From: Tanypteryx hageni
Taxonomy: Eukaryota > Arthropoda > Insecta > Odonata > Petaluridae
Length of the DNA stretch: 64,000 nucleotides
Direction of reading: 5' to 3'
Assembly: GCA_028673005.1 (NCBI GenBank)
Contig: CM054120.1
Coordinates: forward strand, 55,736,057 to 55,800,056
Shown here one piece after another: positions 1-11,727 of this stretch; the first letter of the stretch is position 1, and every line of letters begins with the position of its first letter. A program made the position numbers and the translations under genes. The notes below the pieces were generated by a model, which was not told where the DNA came from, ran no database searches, and saw only the letters and a program-made list of their open reading frames with translations.

Positions 1-2300
1 TAAAGGAAGGGAAAGAGGTTCAGCTGTTACAATGTACAGAGGTGAAAGGGGGATCGGGCCACGGTTGTTATTCATAATGGAATTTTTGTTTCTGTTTATG
101 TGTATACTTTCGTATGTGTCTAGTTTGTTTTGGTTGGTTACAGATTTTACAAGAGTTAGGTTTTCTATCGTGATTGTATAGTGGTGATCTTGAATATGTG
201 TTGCTACACTAGAGTTGTTTAATCTGTTGTTTTTAAAATGAGCTATGTGTTCCTTGAAGCACGTTTCTATCTTAAATTTTTTTTGTCCAATATATATTTT
301 GTCACATACTCCACAACATATTTTGTACATGCTGGATTTGTGTAAAGAAGAAATTGTGTCATTTGGGTTGTGTAATATATTGGAGAGTTTATTGTAGTTA
401 ACAAATACTGTCTTATAATTGAATTTTGAGGTGTTGTGTAGTTTGTTGGTGAGCCCAGGAGCGAAGGGGATTTTAATGTATTTTGTGCCTGTGGGGAAAG
501 TGTCAGTTAGTGTTGTATGCATTTTTACATGGAGCCTATGTTTATATTTACATAGGATGTTTTTGATCATTTTGTTGTCATACCCATTGTCTTTTTCACA
601 GTTCTTAATGTGTGTGAGTTCTTTATGGTAATCAGATGGGGAGAGATGCACGTGAAGGAGATTATTGATCATGGAATGAAAAGGGGCCAATTTATGTGAG
701 ATGTGATGATTGGAATTAGATGGGATATATCTATCAGTGTGTGTTGGTTTTGGGGAAATATTGAATTTTAACTTGTTGATGTGTCTTGTTAATAATAAGT
801 CTAAGAATAGTAGTGTGTTTTCTTAATCTTTTTCGAGTGTGAATTTAATCGAGTCATTTTGGTCATTTAGTTCTTGAAGGAAGTTAGTGTTGTTGTATTT
901 TTATATGTCAAAAACCACGAATATGTCGTCAATGTATCTAAACCAAGTTTTAGGAAAGTATGTGAATGTGGTTTTGCAGTGTTTTTTGAAATTAATCATG
1001 AATGAATTGGAAAGGAATGGTGACAGAGAATTTCCCATTGTTGTGCCCTGGTTTTGCTGGTATATGTTATTGTTTATTTGAAAGAAATTTTGTTTCATGC
1101 AAAGGCATGTTAATAGGACGTATTCATTGACTGATTTTTGTGGTATGTTTTGTTTTTGAGCCAGGATTCAAGGAAATTTAGTGTTACTACTATTGGTATG
1201 CTGGGAAAAAGGGACACAACATAGAATGAAACTAGAATTTCAGTGTTTTTGAAGGTTAAGTTTTAACTTCATTGATGAAATGGGTGCTATTTTTAATAAG
1301 TGACTCTTGAGTAAGTGGCCATTGTTTGAACTGTTCATTTAGCCATTGGGAAATTTTGTATTTAGGAGAGTTGATGGCAGAAACAATAGGTCTGAGGGGG
1401 ATGTCTTTTTTATGTATTTTTGGGAGGCAGTACATCCTAGGGATTATAGGGTTTGAGATGTGAAGTTGGGTTTGGTTTTGTGTCTGTGGTCATCTTGTTT
1501 AGGGGGTTCTTGGGGATTTTTGTGTAGGGTACTTCTTTTAGCATAGTGTTGACATTTTCATAATATTTATGTTTTTCTATTAAGACCACAAATAAAAGCA
1601 GTCCTTGTTATTTAGTTGTTTAATGGTATCGTATTCTCAGTGGCAAACGTGTTTTGTATTTTGGTTTTTGGAGAGATTCTGTTTGATTTGTAGTAAGGAT
1701 GAGTTTATTAGGATATTTTTTGTGTTTTCGGGTAATGATTTAACAGTGGATTCAATGTTTGCAATGAGGTCTTCTGTTGGAGGTTTCTTGTAAGGGAAGG
1801 TGTACTTGAGAACTTTTCCAAAATTGTGAGTTCCTCTTTTGTGAAATTTTTTTCCAAAAGGTTGATTATATTACTGTTGGTTGGTTTGGTGTTATTTTTT
1901 CCGTTTCATATTTTTGGTTTAATTAGGGTGTAAAGATTTCTACAAAGTTTTACCATTTTATTGTGGACTTTTTGTTGTATGACTGTATGTATTTTGTTCA
2001 TGTAGAGGTCCCAAATAGACAGGTTGAGGCCTGATAGATGTTTGGTAATTTTGAGATGCAAATTATAATCTTCTAATTCTAGAATTGCCTGTTTTCCATA
2101 TAATTTTTTGATTTCCATATCTATCCATTTTTGTTTAGCTAAAAGTATAGCTTTACATGCTGTTGGATTTGTGATGTTCAGAAAAATATTAGTGAATTTG
2201 GGGAAGACTTGCTGAAATTGACAGTCTTTGAAGAATTAAATATTGGCTGCAATAGTATGAATTTGTGTTGAGAGTTTATGGAATCTGTTCAACTCCTTGG
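1..2300 (-). mobile_element. Penelope-like retroelement, decayed (RT + GIY-YIG)
   Basis: Reading the minus strand gives broken blocks of a Penelope-like polyprotein. At 901-1098 the block carries QGTTMGNSLSPFLSN followed by WFRYIDDIFVVF, the RT motif with the YIDD catalytic pair at 925-936. Downstream on the same strand (about 229-335) is a GIY-YIG-like block with CCGVCDKIYIGQ and KEHIAHF, the endonuclease typical of Penelope-like elements. An upstream block at 1906-2118 fits the N-terminal region. Order (N-term, RT, GIY-YIG) matches the family. Stops and frameshifts throughout mean it cannot make protein. The element probably runs off the left edge of the window. Confidence 0.85.
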
Positions 2301-2317
2301 ACCGGAAAGCCATGCTA

Positions 2318-2939
2318 ATAAATAAGTAAAGATGGAGACTATGTATTTAGTACCTTTACGACATCTTTAGAGATGTGATCATGTATTCGAGTGCTTGCAT
2401 GCATGATAGCTTTGTCTGTTAGGTTTCTGTCATTGCCAGAAGGCACATAAACCTACAAGCCACTGTGTGCGATACTAGGTCCCTGGCATGGTTTAATCTC
2501 TCATAAGCCTAATATTATTTCCCCTTTCCTTCCCCCTTTAATTTTTTCCCTTTACCTCTTGGCATGTAGGTGTGCATGTGTTTGTGGTTTCTTAGTAGGT
2601 CCATGTCACGGTCGTACTGACTCACAAACCTTCTAGCAACGGTGTGATTTTTTGGGGTCCCTGGCGAAGAGTAATTTCTCGCAAACCCTGTCCAGTTTCC
2701 TTTTTGCCTTTAGGATTAGTGCTTGTGCGATTGAGTGAGTGAATGTGTGAGTGACATCAGGTCCCTGGCATGGAGTAACAACCCCTAAACCTGTAAGTTA
2801 ATAATTTTTATTGTCTTTTGCCTTTTCCTTCCTTTCTTCCCCTTTTTCATAGTGTGTTTTTGATTTTGAATTTTATGGTTAAGGAGTTAATTTATATTTA
2901 ACATCAATTTTGCCATAGTCTCCATCTTTACTTATTTAT
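2318..2939. repeat. 26-bp perfect inverted repeat around a degenerate repeat block
   Basis: A 26-bp sequence at 2318-2343 recurs as its exact reverse complement at 2914-2939. The core reads AAGTAAAGATGGAGACTATG. Between the arms a phrase like AGGTCCCTGGCATGG recurs at about 2477, 2597, 2655 and 2759, each time followed by a CTCRYAAACC-like stretch and often a C/T-rich run. The block directly abuts the start side of the Penelope-like element, so it may be its terminal (pLTR-like) region; that link is inference. Confidence 0.6.
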
Positions 2940-3500
2940 AAGTGTTTTCAAAAGAATAACATTACATTTGTCTTACAATTTGGGATTTTAAGATACAAGG
3001 CTGTCTTTTTAAAACATATCTTCATTTTAAATAAATATGAACTTTGGGATATTGTTTGCAATATTTTTCCTCTTTCTTATTCATCAGAGTATCTACAAAT
3101 CCTAAAAAAAAATCATTTTAATTATTACCAATGTTTAATAACGAAAAAATTTATTTTTGGGTGTGTAGCACCCCAGTGTGTCATAAGAGGGTGAGAAAAT
3201 AGTGTGTCTTTCCAGGGTTGAAGTTATAATTGTGATAACAGTTGCACATGTAATACCCACTTATCTTAGAATAATCATTGATATTGTTTGGATTTTGAGT
3301 AATAAACCTTTTATTCTTAATATATGAATAAGAAGTTAGTCAAAACTTATAAATTATATCATTTTGATATGATTGCTATCACAGTTCGTCTTTGTTTTCT
3401 TATGGCAATTTTTTCTCTACTTTTCATCCTATTATGGGAGTAGTGTGAGACACATGTGACATATATTGAACTCTTAAAAAGTTATCAAGTGATATAATAA
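2940..3500. other. AT-rich stretch, no gene seen
   Basis: No conserved coding block, RNA gene or clear repeat was recognised. A short C-rich/G-rich phrase near 3165-3185 may be part of an old repeat. Confidence 0.5.
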
Positions 3501-4195
3501 TACTAGGGACTCTGCCCCTGGCCACCTTCGGCTGCCCGCCCTGCTCAACCTTCATCACCAGCTTGCTTATAATAACACTGATTATCGTGGAGCCAGCCTG
3601 CTCTGTAAGCCACTCATCCACTGGCAAAAATAACAGAATTTATATCTGTTACAATGCAAACTACTTCACTGAGAAGGGATCCAACATGGGATCTTGCTTC
3701 ACTCCTCTCTCAGTGAAGTTTCGACATCGCAGTCAAAATGCTGTTGATCTCATTAAAATGTATGTTCTCATACATCTTTAGAGTGGAGGGAGGAGTGATT
3801 GACTCATTAACATGCAGCAGTGTGCTCAGTAAACACGGTAAGGAGTGGAGGGGGGAGGTTGGTGGAGAGGAGGGCATGCATGTATTTCAAAATTTACAAT
3901 TAAATATCTTGTGAGAGATAACACTATATTGTAAGAAAGATGTATTTGTAGTTTTTTCTTGATTACAATACGAAAAAACAGCAGCAAAATTCGTTAGACA
4001 TCAAAAGATATGAGCAAAAAACAGAATTCTTGGAGTTTTTCTGGGTGCTTATGCTAACAATTATCGGATTTTTCCCTTTATATATGACCTCTGTGCCAAA
4101 TTTCAGCTTTCTAGGTTGAATGTAAGTGATCAATAATTTTGGTTAGTAGTTGTAGTTGTCACATGCATCTATATAATATAGATGATGATGACTAA
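3500..4195. repeat. unclassified interspersed repeat
   Basis: The segment opens with a GC-rich phrase (GACTCTGCCCCTGGCCACC) unlike its AT-rich surroundings and ends near a small palindrome, ATCTATATAATATAGAT, at about 4167-4183. Inside are paired phrases around GAAGGGATCCAACATGGGATC and two inverted TTCACTGAGA/TCTCAGTGAA copies at 3664 and 3708. This looks like a non-autonomous transposon, but I could not fix ends or family. Confidence 0.3.
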
Positions 4196-4380
4196 TATAT
4201 AGCTACTTCTCTTTTAACCACATTTTTATAATAACTTTACTTTCTGCAAGGAACGTCCAAGTCTGGTCTTGTCCATCCAAAAGATATGGTGTACCAGTCC
4301 TAGGCATAATATAAATTTAGGCATTGGAAACAAGTTGTTGGATCATAAAAATACCCGCACCCTTGACTTGAATCAATATA

Positions 4381-5219
4381 CAAAGGAGGACAAGCTTTTA
4401 TTTTAAAAGAAAATGAATTTGCCAAATTCGTCCTATGTTGCCTAAATCTAGCGTGCAGCAATGCTGTCTCTGTGAGTCCAACAATAGTAACCATTTCTGG
4501 AATCGTACAAAAAACATTCACTTTTTTTGCTAATTTGACTAGCAGGTGGAATACTCTAATTTCTATATTAAACACTACACTCAATGGAGACAATGATATG
4601 GGTTGGAAAAGCCAAACGAGTCCATCTTTCCGAATCAGCAGATGAAGGTACCAGTTTATCAGTCAAATAAGTATATAAAATTGAGATAAAAAAGGCACTT
4701 GATGTAATTATTTGTGAGCTAAATTGGAGATACGAAAAACTCGACGAAGTCTCTAGAGATTTTGCTTTCCTATTGGTAAGTAAACAAGGAGCAATGAACC
4801 TTATGGAACTACATAATGCAGCATTGAATTTGGCATTAAAATATGGAAAAGATATAAATGTTGCAGAAATTTCATCTGAAATTGAAAGCTTCAAACATCA
4901 GGCATTGTCAGTTTTGCCAATTACCGGGTCAGCAACAAGTTTAGACCTCCTTCAACTAATTCATGAGTTTTCATTAACGGAATCATACCCAAATCTGGAA
5001 ACGGCATTATGTATATTTTTAACCATTTTCATAACGGTAGAATTTGGCAAAAGAACCTTCAGCAAGTTGAAACTAATTAAATCCTACTTAAGGTCTTCCC
5101 TTGGATAGGAGAGATTATCAAATATGGCGATCCTCTCATTTGAAAATGAAATCACAAGAGAAATAAAATTTGACAAAATCATTGACGAATTAGCAACTAT
5201 GAAAGCTTGGAGGGTTTAA
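4381..5219 (+). pseudogene. hAT transposase remnant (ZMYM1-like group)
   Basis: Two blocks read as the C-terminal half of a hAT transposase. The first (about 4430-4680) has LNLACSNAVSVSPTIVTISG and FFANLTSRWNTL, as in proteins of this group before the conserved W. The second (4773-5219) carries the hAT dimerisation domain, with GKRTFSKLKLIKSYLRSSL followed by ERLSNMAILSFENEI. One in-frame TAG at 5106-5108 interrupts the second block, and a frame change separates the two. No intact start or zinc finger is visible. Function in the living element would be cut-and-paste transposition; this copy is dead. Confidence 0.8.
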
Positions 5220-5639
5220 CTTTAAAATATAATCTTCAAAAGATAAATTGAAGTATAATATTTAAAAGAAAATGTTCTGATGATCATTTTAAAAGATAAG
5301 TTAAAATTAATGTTCTGATGTTCTTTTTAAAAGATTAGTTAAAATTTTATGTTATTATGTACTTTAAAAAATATAAGTTATATGTTAATGTTTGGATGTT
5401 CATTATAAAATATAAGTTAAAATTTTATGTTTTGAAAATTTACAAGTTTTTCTTGTTCTATTTACATTTATGCATTTAATTGATATTTTTCTATCAATAT
5501 TAATGTTGTTAAATCTACATTATATTTCATGATTTTTATTTAGCATATTGGCATTTAATTGTATATTGTATTTTACAGGAACCAAAATAAAGATTTAAAT
5601 TATATGAACTTGTTTATGATTTAATTATAATTATTTTTT

Positions 5640-5740
5640 TTACATGTTATAGAATGCAATGTTTGAACTAGGGGCATCATTCATGTTCTTTGCCCCGGGC
5701 GCCATAATACCTAGTCCCGGCTCTGACTCTACCTAGTGCG
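5640..5740 (+). mobile_element. probable 3' terminal region of the hAT relic
   Basis: A GC-rich phrase (GCCCCGGGCGCCATAATACC) lies some 450 bp past the transposase stop in otherwise AT-rich DNA. Similar G/C-rich ends flank hAT elements of this group. No matching 5' end or target duplication was found. Confidence 0.4.
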
Positions 5741-5924
5741 GAAATTTGTCAAATGCATCAAAATATCATGATCAAGCTTCATGTTTCACTCAATATAAAT
5801 CAGCATCCTGACAGATGGATGGACAGATGGACATTCAGACCAAGAGATAGATAGATTGGATAGAATTAGGATTTTATGTATACAATGATTTGAATATTTC
5901 CTTTTATTTGAATAAATGCATCTT

Positions 5925-7000
5925 TTTCATATGCAATTAATTCAACCATTTATTTCATTTTTACTCATGAATTATTACCAACACAAATTTTTGGAACTTC
6001 ACAATGTGTCATTTTTCATTTATTAATAATAGCCCATTTTCTCCTCGTAAAATTAGTCAACTGATGTTTCGAATGTGATATTTGTTTTTATAATTCATAT
6101 GTGGAATTTTAATTGCTTCTCCCTTATGAAAAAGGTAATATATATTGAAATAAAGAAAGAAGATTTTTTTCTTTTGTTCAATCATTAAAAACGCCCACAG
6201 TCCACATGCATTTTACTGAATAATAATTATCTGCTATTATTTACGTTGCTATCTATAAGTTTGATGTTGTTACAACAATAATTTCTATGATTCATAAAAT
6301 GTGCGATATGGATAATGCAATTCTTTCACCTATTTGAAGGCTAAATAGATGCTAATTGATTCGAAGGAACATTTTCTCTGTTTTTGCTTTATTTGATGAC
6401 AAAAACTATAAAATATTTTATTCTTGCAATGTTTATATGTTACACAGAAGAATTTCTGAGAAATATGCATTTCTTTTAGAAATTTTATGGTTTTTTCATA
6501 CTCTTTCCAGATGTTGCCAAGGTGACCCACATTGTTGCCTCCAATTTAATTAGCACCTATTAAACGTTCAAGTAGATTAAACAATTGTGGTATTGCCTTT
6601 GAACTTTTTTTGAAGCTTAAAAATTATTGTTGTAGTAACATCAAACTTAATAGATTGCAATGTTAATAATTGCAGATAATTATTATTCAGTAAACTGCAT
6701 GTGGACTGTGGGCATTTTTAACAATCAAACAAATGAAAAAATCTTCTTTATTTAAATACTGGAATATTACCTTTTTAGTAATGGAAAAACAATTAAAATT
6801 GAAAATGTAAATTATAAAACCAAACATGACATTCGAAATCTCAGTTGCCTAATTTATAAGGAGGATATGGGCTATTATTAATAAATGAAATATACCACAT
6901 TTTCAAGTACAAAGAATGTATTGCTAATAATTCATGAGTAAAAATGAAATAAATGGTTGAATTAATTGTATATGAAAAAATTGCATATTTCAATAAAATC
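5925..7000. repeat. large imperfect inverted repeat (foldback, about 1.1 kb)
   Basis: The left arm (about 5925-6380) is the diverged reverse complement of the right arm (about 6528-7000). Matching anchors: CAATTAATTCAACCATTTAT at 5935 against 6965; CCCACAGTCCACATGC at 6194 against 6705; AAGTTTGATGTT at 6258 against 6643. The central spacer of about 145 bp holds no coding signal. Each arm is AT-rich and carries no recognised gene. No terminal duplication was found, so it could be a foldback transposon or an inverted duplication. Confidence 0.8.
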
Positions 7001-7440
7001 ATACAAAATATTATTGCAAAATTATGATCCAGATTTCAACTAATACAGCATTAATTTTTTAAATTACATTTTAAAAATTCAGTTTCTTTCTCAAACAAAA
7101 ATTTGTAACAAAAGACTTCGATGAATGAATAAACTAGTAAACATATACTGAATACATACTTTAGAAATATACACCAAATACATACAAATGATGTGCTCTT
7201 TAATGAACTAGAGAACTATTGAAATTAATTTTAGAACAATGAGATCCAATGAACAATTATTTCACAAGCAGTTCCCAAAAGTGAACTTATCTTCCCCTTT
7301 CTATTGACTTATTGCATTTTGCAGATGTAAAAACAAATGGCATGATTCACTGGGATTCCCTCATCTAACAGTTTCAAGCCATAAATTCTCTAATGGTGAT
7401 ATTTTATATATAACTTTTAAATACATAATCATCAACTCTA
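7001..7440. other. AT-rich stretch, no gene seen
   Basis: No conserved coding block or repeat boundary recognised between the foldback and the pogo-like relic. Confidence 0.5.
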
Positions 7441-8600
7441 AAATGGCTGCTCATGTAGAGATAAGAGGTACAAAAGTAAAGGGAAATATATTAAAGGAAT
7501 TAGGTGTAGTTGTGATGTCAATTTTAAACTGATAGTGATGAAGTATGCAGAAAAAACAAATAACTGTTAAGCCAGGAGAAAAATCAATCTTCATAGATAG
7601 AAACTCCTAAAATAGGAATTTGTAATTGCAAAATCTAGTCGAAAATCATTCATTGGTCTAAAATGTGGTCATATAAATGACATAGAAAAATATGTCGTTT
7701 AGTTTGTGCATACTCTGAGAGAATGTGGGATGCCAGTTTTGCATGAAACAATTAAAGTCAAAGCACGAGATATTGCACATGGATGTAAAATTCCATGACA
7801 GAAATTTAAAGCCAATAATGGTTAATGTGTGCAAACGATGTGATGGTTTTGCTTACACTAAAGAATTTCACAGTCACAAAAATTCTAGCCTATCAAAAAC
7901 ATATAATTGGACTTAGAAAAATCAACACTTACCCTACAAGCGAAACAGATAATGTCAATGAAACTCCAGTTTTCTTCTATATGACATCTGATTACACTCT
8001 CAATGACAAAGATGCAAAATCTGTGATAATAAGAACAACAGGTACTAATGAAAAAATGTGAGTGATGGTAATGTTGGGTGTTTTGTAAATGGAACAAAAT
8101 TACCCATGGGGGCAAGGGATTACTGGAATAATATTTACATGCCATGAAAATGGATGGATGTCAAAAAAATCTGAGAGACTGATTTTACGTCATCTGGAAT
8201 AGTAGATCAGGAGCACTATTAAGAAAAAGAGGGACTAGATGTGCTAAATGCATTAGGAGGGCAACACAACTCCCAAAGTAAAAGAATCATTGACCTTATA
8301 ATAATACCTGGAGGAATGACATCTTAGATTCAAGTTTTTGATGTTGCTGTTAACAGGCATTATAAAGATAATTTAAATGGCTAATATTCTGAGTGAAGAA
8401 ATCTAAATAAACCTATTGTTTCAATGCTCTGCCATCAAGGCATCATCGCAATAGATAAATCCAGAAGTAATAGTGAATGCATTTAAAAAGTGCAGCTTAT
8501 CAACAAGAATGGAAGTGAAGATGACATTTTATGGGAGTCTATGGATAATGTTTAAAGTGATAAAGATAGTGAGAGTGAGAACAAAGATGAATAGAGCATA
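7440..8600 (+). pseudogene. pogo/Tigger-like DDE transposase remnant
   Basis: The block from about 7951 contains ETPVFFYMTSDYTLNDK and SVIIRTTG, the region around the first catalytic Asp in pogo/Tigger proteins. Here the usual D before ETP reads N. Further on are GALLRKRGT (about 8210) and PGGMTS...DVAVNRHYKDNL (about 8309-8375), then a GSEDD-like acidic end near 8510. Several stops and frame changes separate the pieces. The upstream part (7725-7916) may be the preceding linker. Ends of the element were not found. Confidence 0.75.
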
Positions 8601-9915
8601 GAGAGTGATTCATGAAAATTATGGAACACAATAAAAATTTCTGCAAGTTTTGCAGTATATAATCATGTGTAATTAGGTCATAAAATCATTGCTCTGTTTT
8701 GACAGTCTACATTATAAGTGGGGTCATCTTAGATTTGGGGTCTTGGAATGTACTTTGTTATTCTTACGTTAATTTATGTTATTACTCATTCGTAAGAGTT
8801 TTATTGATGTTTTTAAACAAGTGGTTAAAATGTATCCTTTATACTGCTGCACTCATTTTATATTAGATTCTACTTAATTCTTGGAAGAGACTTCAATTGT
8901 AATTACTATTCTTTTAGAAAAAAAGATGAATTAAATGATTTAAACAAAATACATATTTGATGTTAAAATTATATTTTTTTAAAGAGTGCATTCATTTATG
9001 TTTGTAATACCAATTGGTATTCTGTTACATAAAGACTTAATTAAAACAAAGCATTTCATCTCACCCTGATAAACATTAATTTTTCAGAGAGCTATTTTGA
9101 GAGAAGGATAATATCAGTCATATAATTTTTAAGACCTTTAGAATTTTATTTTAATCTCGACGAAAATTGCGGGGAATTGAGTTTATCTATTTGTAAGTAT
9201 TTGTTAACATATAATAAACGTTTAGTTTTGTGATAGAATTTTAGTTTTTACCACGGACCTATGGATTTTTTGTTTCTAAAGTTGTCCCATAAATACCTGA
9301 GGAAAGGGAACCCACCAAATTGGGTTCCTTTTCTTTGACATTTGAAAGAAGACGAGGTCTGTTTTCCTCTTCAGATAAGTACTTCGCTGTTGTGCTAGCA
9401 AGGCCAAAGCAGCGATGAAGCGAGTAGGCAAGAAGAGGACACGCCAGCAAAAATCACAAAAAGCTCTTCCATATATTTACACAATAGATTACTAGAAGTG
9501 TTTAAAGTTTTCCGTGTTTAATACAACGTAATATCTCCCTTTCCAATGAAAGAAATGCAACCATTTCTACTGTGTGGCTTCTGTAATGACTAAGAATGAT
9601 GACTGTATAACTAAAACGTTTATATTATAAATAAATCATCTTTTAATAAATCAATAATACTACATTTACTTAAAAATTTCCAGTCAAGACATGAAATAGT
9701 TGAGATGCGTAAAACTTTTCACCTAATTGGTTTAGATGAGTAGACTTTCAGAATGAAATAGTTACTAATTTAAGCTATTTTTATATTAAGACTTTACATC
9801 AATATCTTCCATTGATTTTCCGGTGCTGAATGTTATATATTAAGCGCGAATGCACGCCAGAAAATTCGGGATTGGTGTACATTCTCTTCTACTCCAACAA
9901 TCATTACATATAAAA
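8601..9915. other. gene-free AT-rich stretch with a Helitron scrap
   Basis: About 9047-9110 matches the 3'-proximal part of the Helitron family described below (GCATTTCATCTCACCCTGAT onward). At 9303-9332 there is a strong hairpin, GGGAACCCA paired with TGGGTTCC across a short loop. A 63-codon minus-strand frame at 9259-9450 shows no recognisable domain and is probably chance. Confidence 0.4.
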
Positions 9916-10697
9916 CTAGTCTTTGGTGCTTGCATACTGCAAGCATTTTATCTCACCTTAAAAAAACATTAAATTTTCAGACAAATAGTTCATCATTACA
10001 AATATTCTATTAATTCTAAAGATTTCATTTCTGCAGCGATTCTCGTTTTTCCCACATGTAAGAAAAATAGTTTAAAACACTCTCCAAATGTCGCAATTTA
10101 AACTTTTTTACACTTTCTTCATTATAAGGTTCTAATGCTACACATTTTAACCAAATTCTAAAGTTATAGCCCTTCTAGAAATAAAATAATATTTTTCTAA
10201 TTGTTTAAATTTAAATAATTTTTAATGGCTGCCGCAATTCATATATGATAAAATTAAAAAGTTTATTTGTGGAAATTTAATATACTATAAATAAATTGAA
10301 AATTTCAGCTTCATAGCTCATCCCGTAGTACCTAAACAGTTATCTATTTGTTTAAATTTTAAGAATTTTTAACTGCCAAACAAATTAAAATATCAATATT
10401 TGTATAATCTCTATTTCGTTTTTTTAAGAATTCTATTTATAAAAAAATTTCAACTCCGTGGCACATTCGGAAATACATAAACCTTGAAAATTTGTTTAAA
10501 CAATTGCGAATTTTTAGCGGCCACATTGTTGCACTTTTTGAAGATTTTCGTTTTTAGTAGTCAATATTTCACAAAATCCTACCTAAGAAAAAAATTTCGA
10601 ATCTCCAGCTCATCTGGCAGTGCCTAAACATTAGTATCTTCCTATATGTTATATATATGTTATATCCTCCTCTGTAAGAGCCTTCGATATATAATGA
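9916..10697 (-). mobile_element. non-autonomous Helitron, copy 1 (782 bp)
   Basis: Read on the minus strand it starts with TC (at 10697) and ends with CTAG (9919-9916) inside host A/T. A 7-bp hairpin, TGCTTGC-loop-GCAAGCA, lies about 11 nt before the CTAG end. These three features define canonical Helitron ends. There is no Rep/helicase coding. The internal sequence is shared with the copies below. Confidence 0.8.
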
Positions 10698-11171
10698 TAT
10701 TATACGCAAAATAGATATTTACAAATTTCATGTTTTTCATAAATCCAATATAAAAATTCAGAGAAATAATGAGAACATTTCTAAAGTTATGATTATTTTA
10801 ATATTTTCGAACGTTTTTGCAACGCAATCGTGAAAATTTAAAAACCTCATCCGACCGTACGGGTGGGATTTAATAAATCTCCTCCGGGGTTGAGGGGTTA
10901 AAAAAATACCTTAAATTTGCAATTTTAAGAATATTATACTTTATCTAATATAAGGTATTAATTCCACACATTTTTGTCAAATTTTGAGGTTGTAGCACAT
11001 ATAAAAGTGAAATAATATTCATTTGTTTAAATTTAAAAAATTATTATGGCCACAATAACACTTTGTTGGAGATTTTCAAATGTCAGGTAGTTTCAATGTA
11101 CTAAGATCTACCAAAGTTTAAAATTTCAACTTGCTAGCTTGCCCCAAAATACCCAAACTTGCATCTATTTG

Positions 11172-11311
11172 GGAATAATTTTGAAACGAGAAAAAAAGTC
11201 TGCTATGACCGGGAATCGAACCCGGGTCTTCCACTTGCCGGGCGGATATTCTACCACTGAACTATCTTAGCAGATCAATTTTCTCGTCTCTCAACGCGGA
11301 TGTTTATTTAT
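11172..11311 (-). mobile_element. tRNA-derived retroposon (SINE-like) with target duplication
   Basis: About 140 bp inserted in Helitron copy 2. The flanking host sequence is duplicated: CATCTATTTG at 11162-11171 and TATCTATTTG at 11313-11322, one mismatch. Its core is a full tRNA-like cloverleaf at 11199-11274. Flanking segments CGAGAAAA and TTTTCTCG also pair outside the acceptor stem. A target duplication of about 10 bp fits retroposition or a DNA-mediated event; mechanism is inference. Confidence 0.6.
11199..11274 (-). tRNA. tRNA-like sequence, glycine-type body, anticodon uncertain
   Basis: On the minus strand the acceptor arms TCTGCTA and TAGCAGA pair perfectly. The D-arm has AGTTCAGTGGTAGAAT (A box) and the T-arm CCGGGTTCGATTCCCGG (B box). 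The body resembles tRNA-Gly. The anticodon stem TCCGC/GTGGA leaves loop CCGGCAA, giving GGC by position, but U33 is replaced by C and three extra bases lie before the 3' acceptor strand. A run of seven T follows one base downstream, a pol III terminator. More likely a tRNA-derived repeat than a working tRNA. Confidence 0.5.
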
Positions 11312-11520
11312 GTATCTATTTGTTTAAATTTTAAGAACCTTAAACAGCCAAGAAAATTAAAATATCAAAACTTCTATAATTTTCATTTAGTTATTTTACA
11401 AAGTCTACCAGTAAAAAAATTTCACTTTCGTACCATATTCGGATATACATAAACCTTACTAATATGTTTAAACAATTGCGTGTTATATCCTCCTCTGTAA
11501 GGATCGTCAATACATAATGA

Positions 11521-11727
11521 TATACATATATTTTGATTTTCTGGAGTCGAACCCATGTCACTTAGGTGAGGTCTTCTTTTACCTGTCAATTTCTTACTTA
11601 TATCTACAAAAACTTAAACTTTCAGCTCTCTAGCTCTTGTAGTTTGGGCTGGACATTAGTATCCTCCTGTTATATGTTATCATTATATATAGACGTTCCT
11701 TACAGAGGAGGAGGAGGATATAACATA
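11521..11727. mobile_element. Helitron fragments between copies 2 and 3
   Basis: 11690-11727 is the first 38 bp of a Helitron in the plus direction (TCATTATATATAGACGTTCC onward), cut off where copy 3 begins. 11620-11680 resembles the 5'-proximal body in the other direction. The phrase TGGAGTCGAACCC at about 11540 looks like a B-box remnant. Confidence 0.5.

Larger units (their letters stand above)
10900..11520 (-). mobile_element. non-autonomous Helitron, copy 2 (truncated)
   Basis: Shares the internal body with copy 1 but lacks the 3' hairpin end and has an internal deletion joining AACAATTGCG to the 5'-proximal TATATCCTCCTCTG block near 11480. The TC end is at 11520. It is interrupted by a tRNA-like insertion at 11172-11311. 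Confidence 0.65.

Noticed and set aside
4300..4894. Minus-strand frames of 97 and 108 codons
   Set aside because: Antisense of the hAT transposase remnant, which carries the recognisable motifs.
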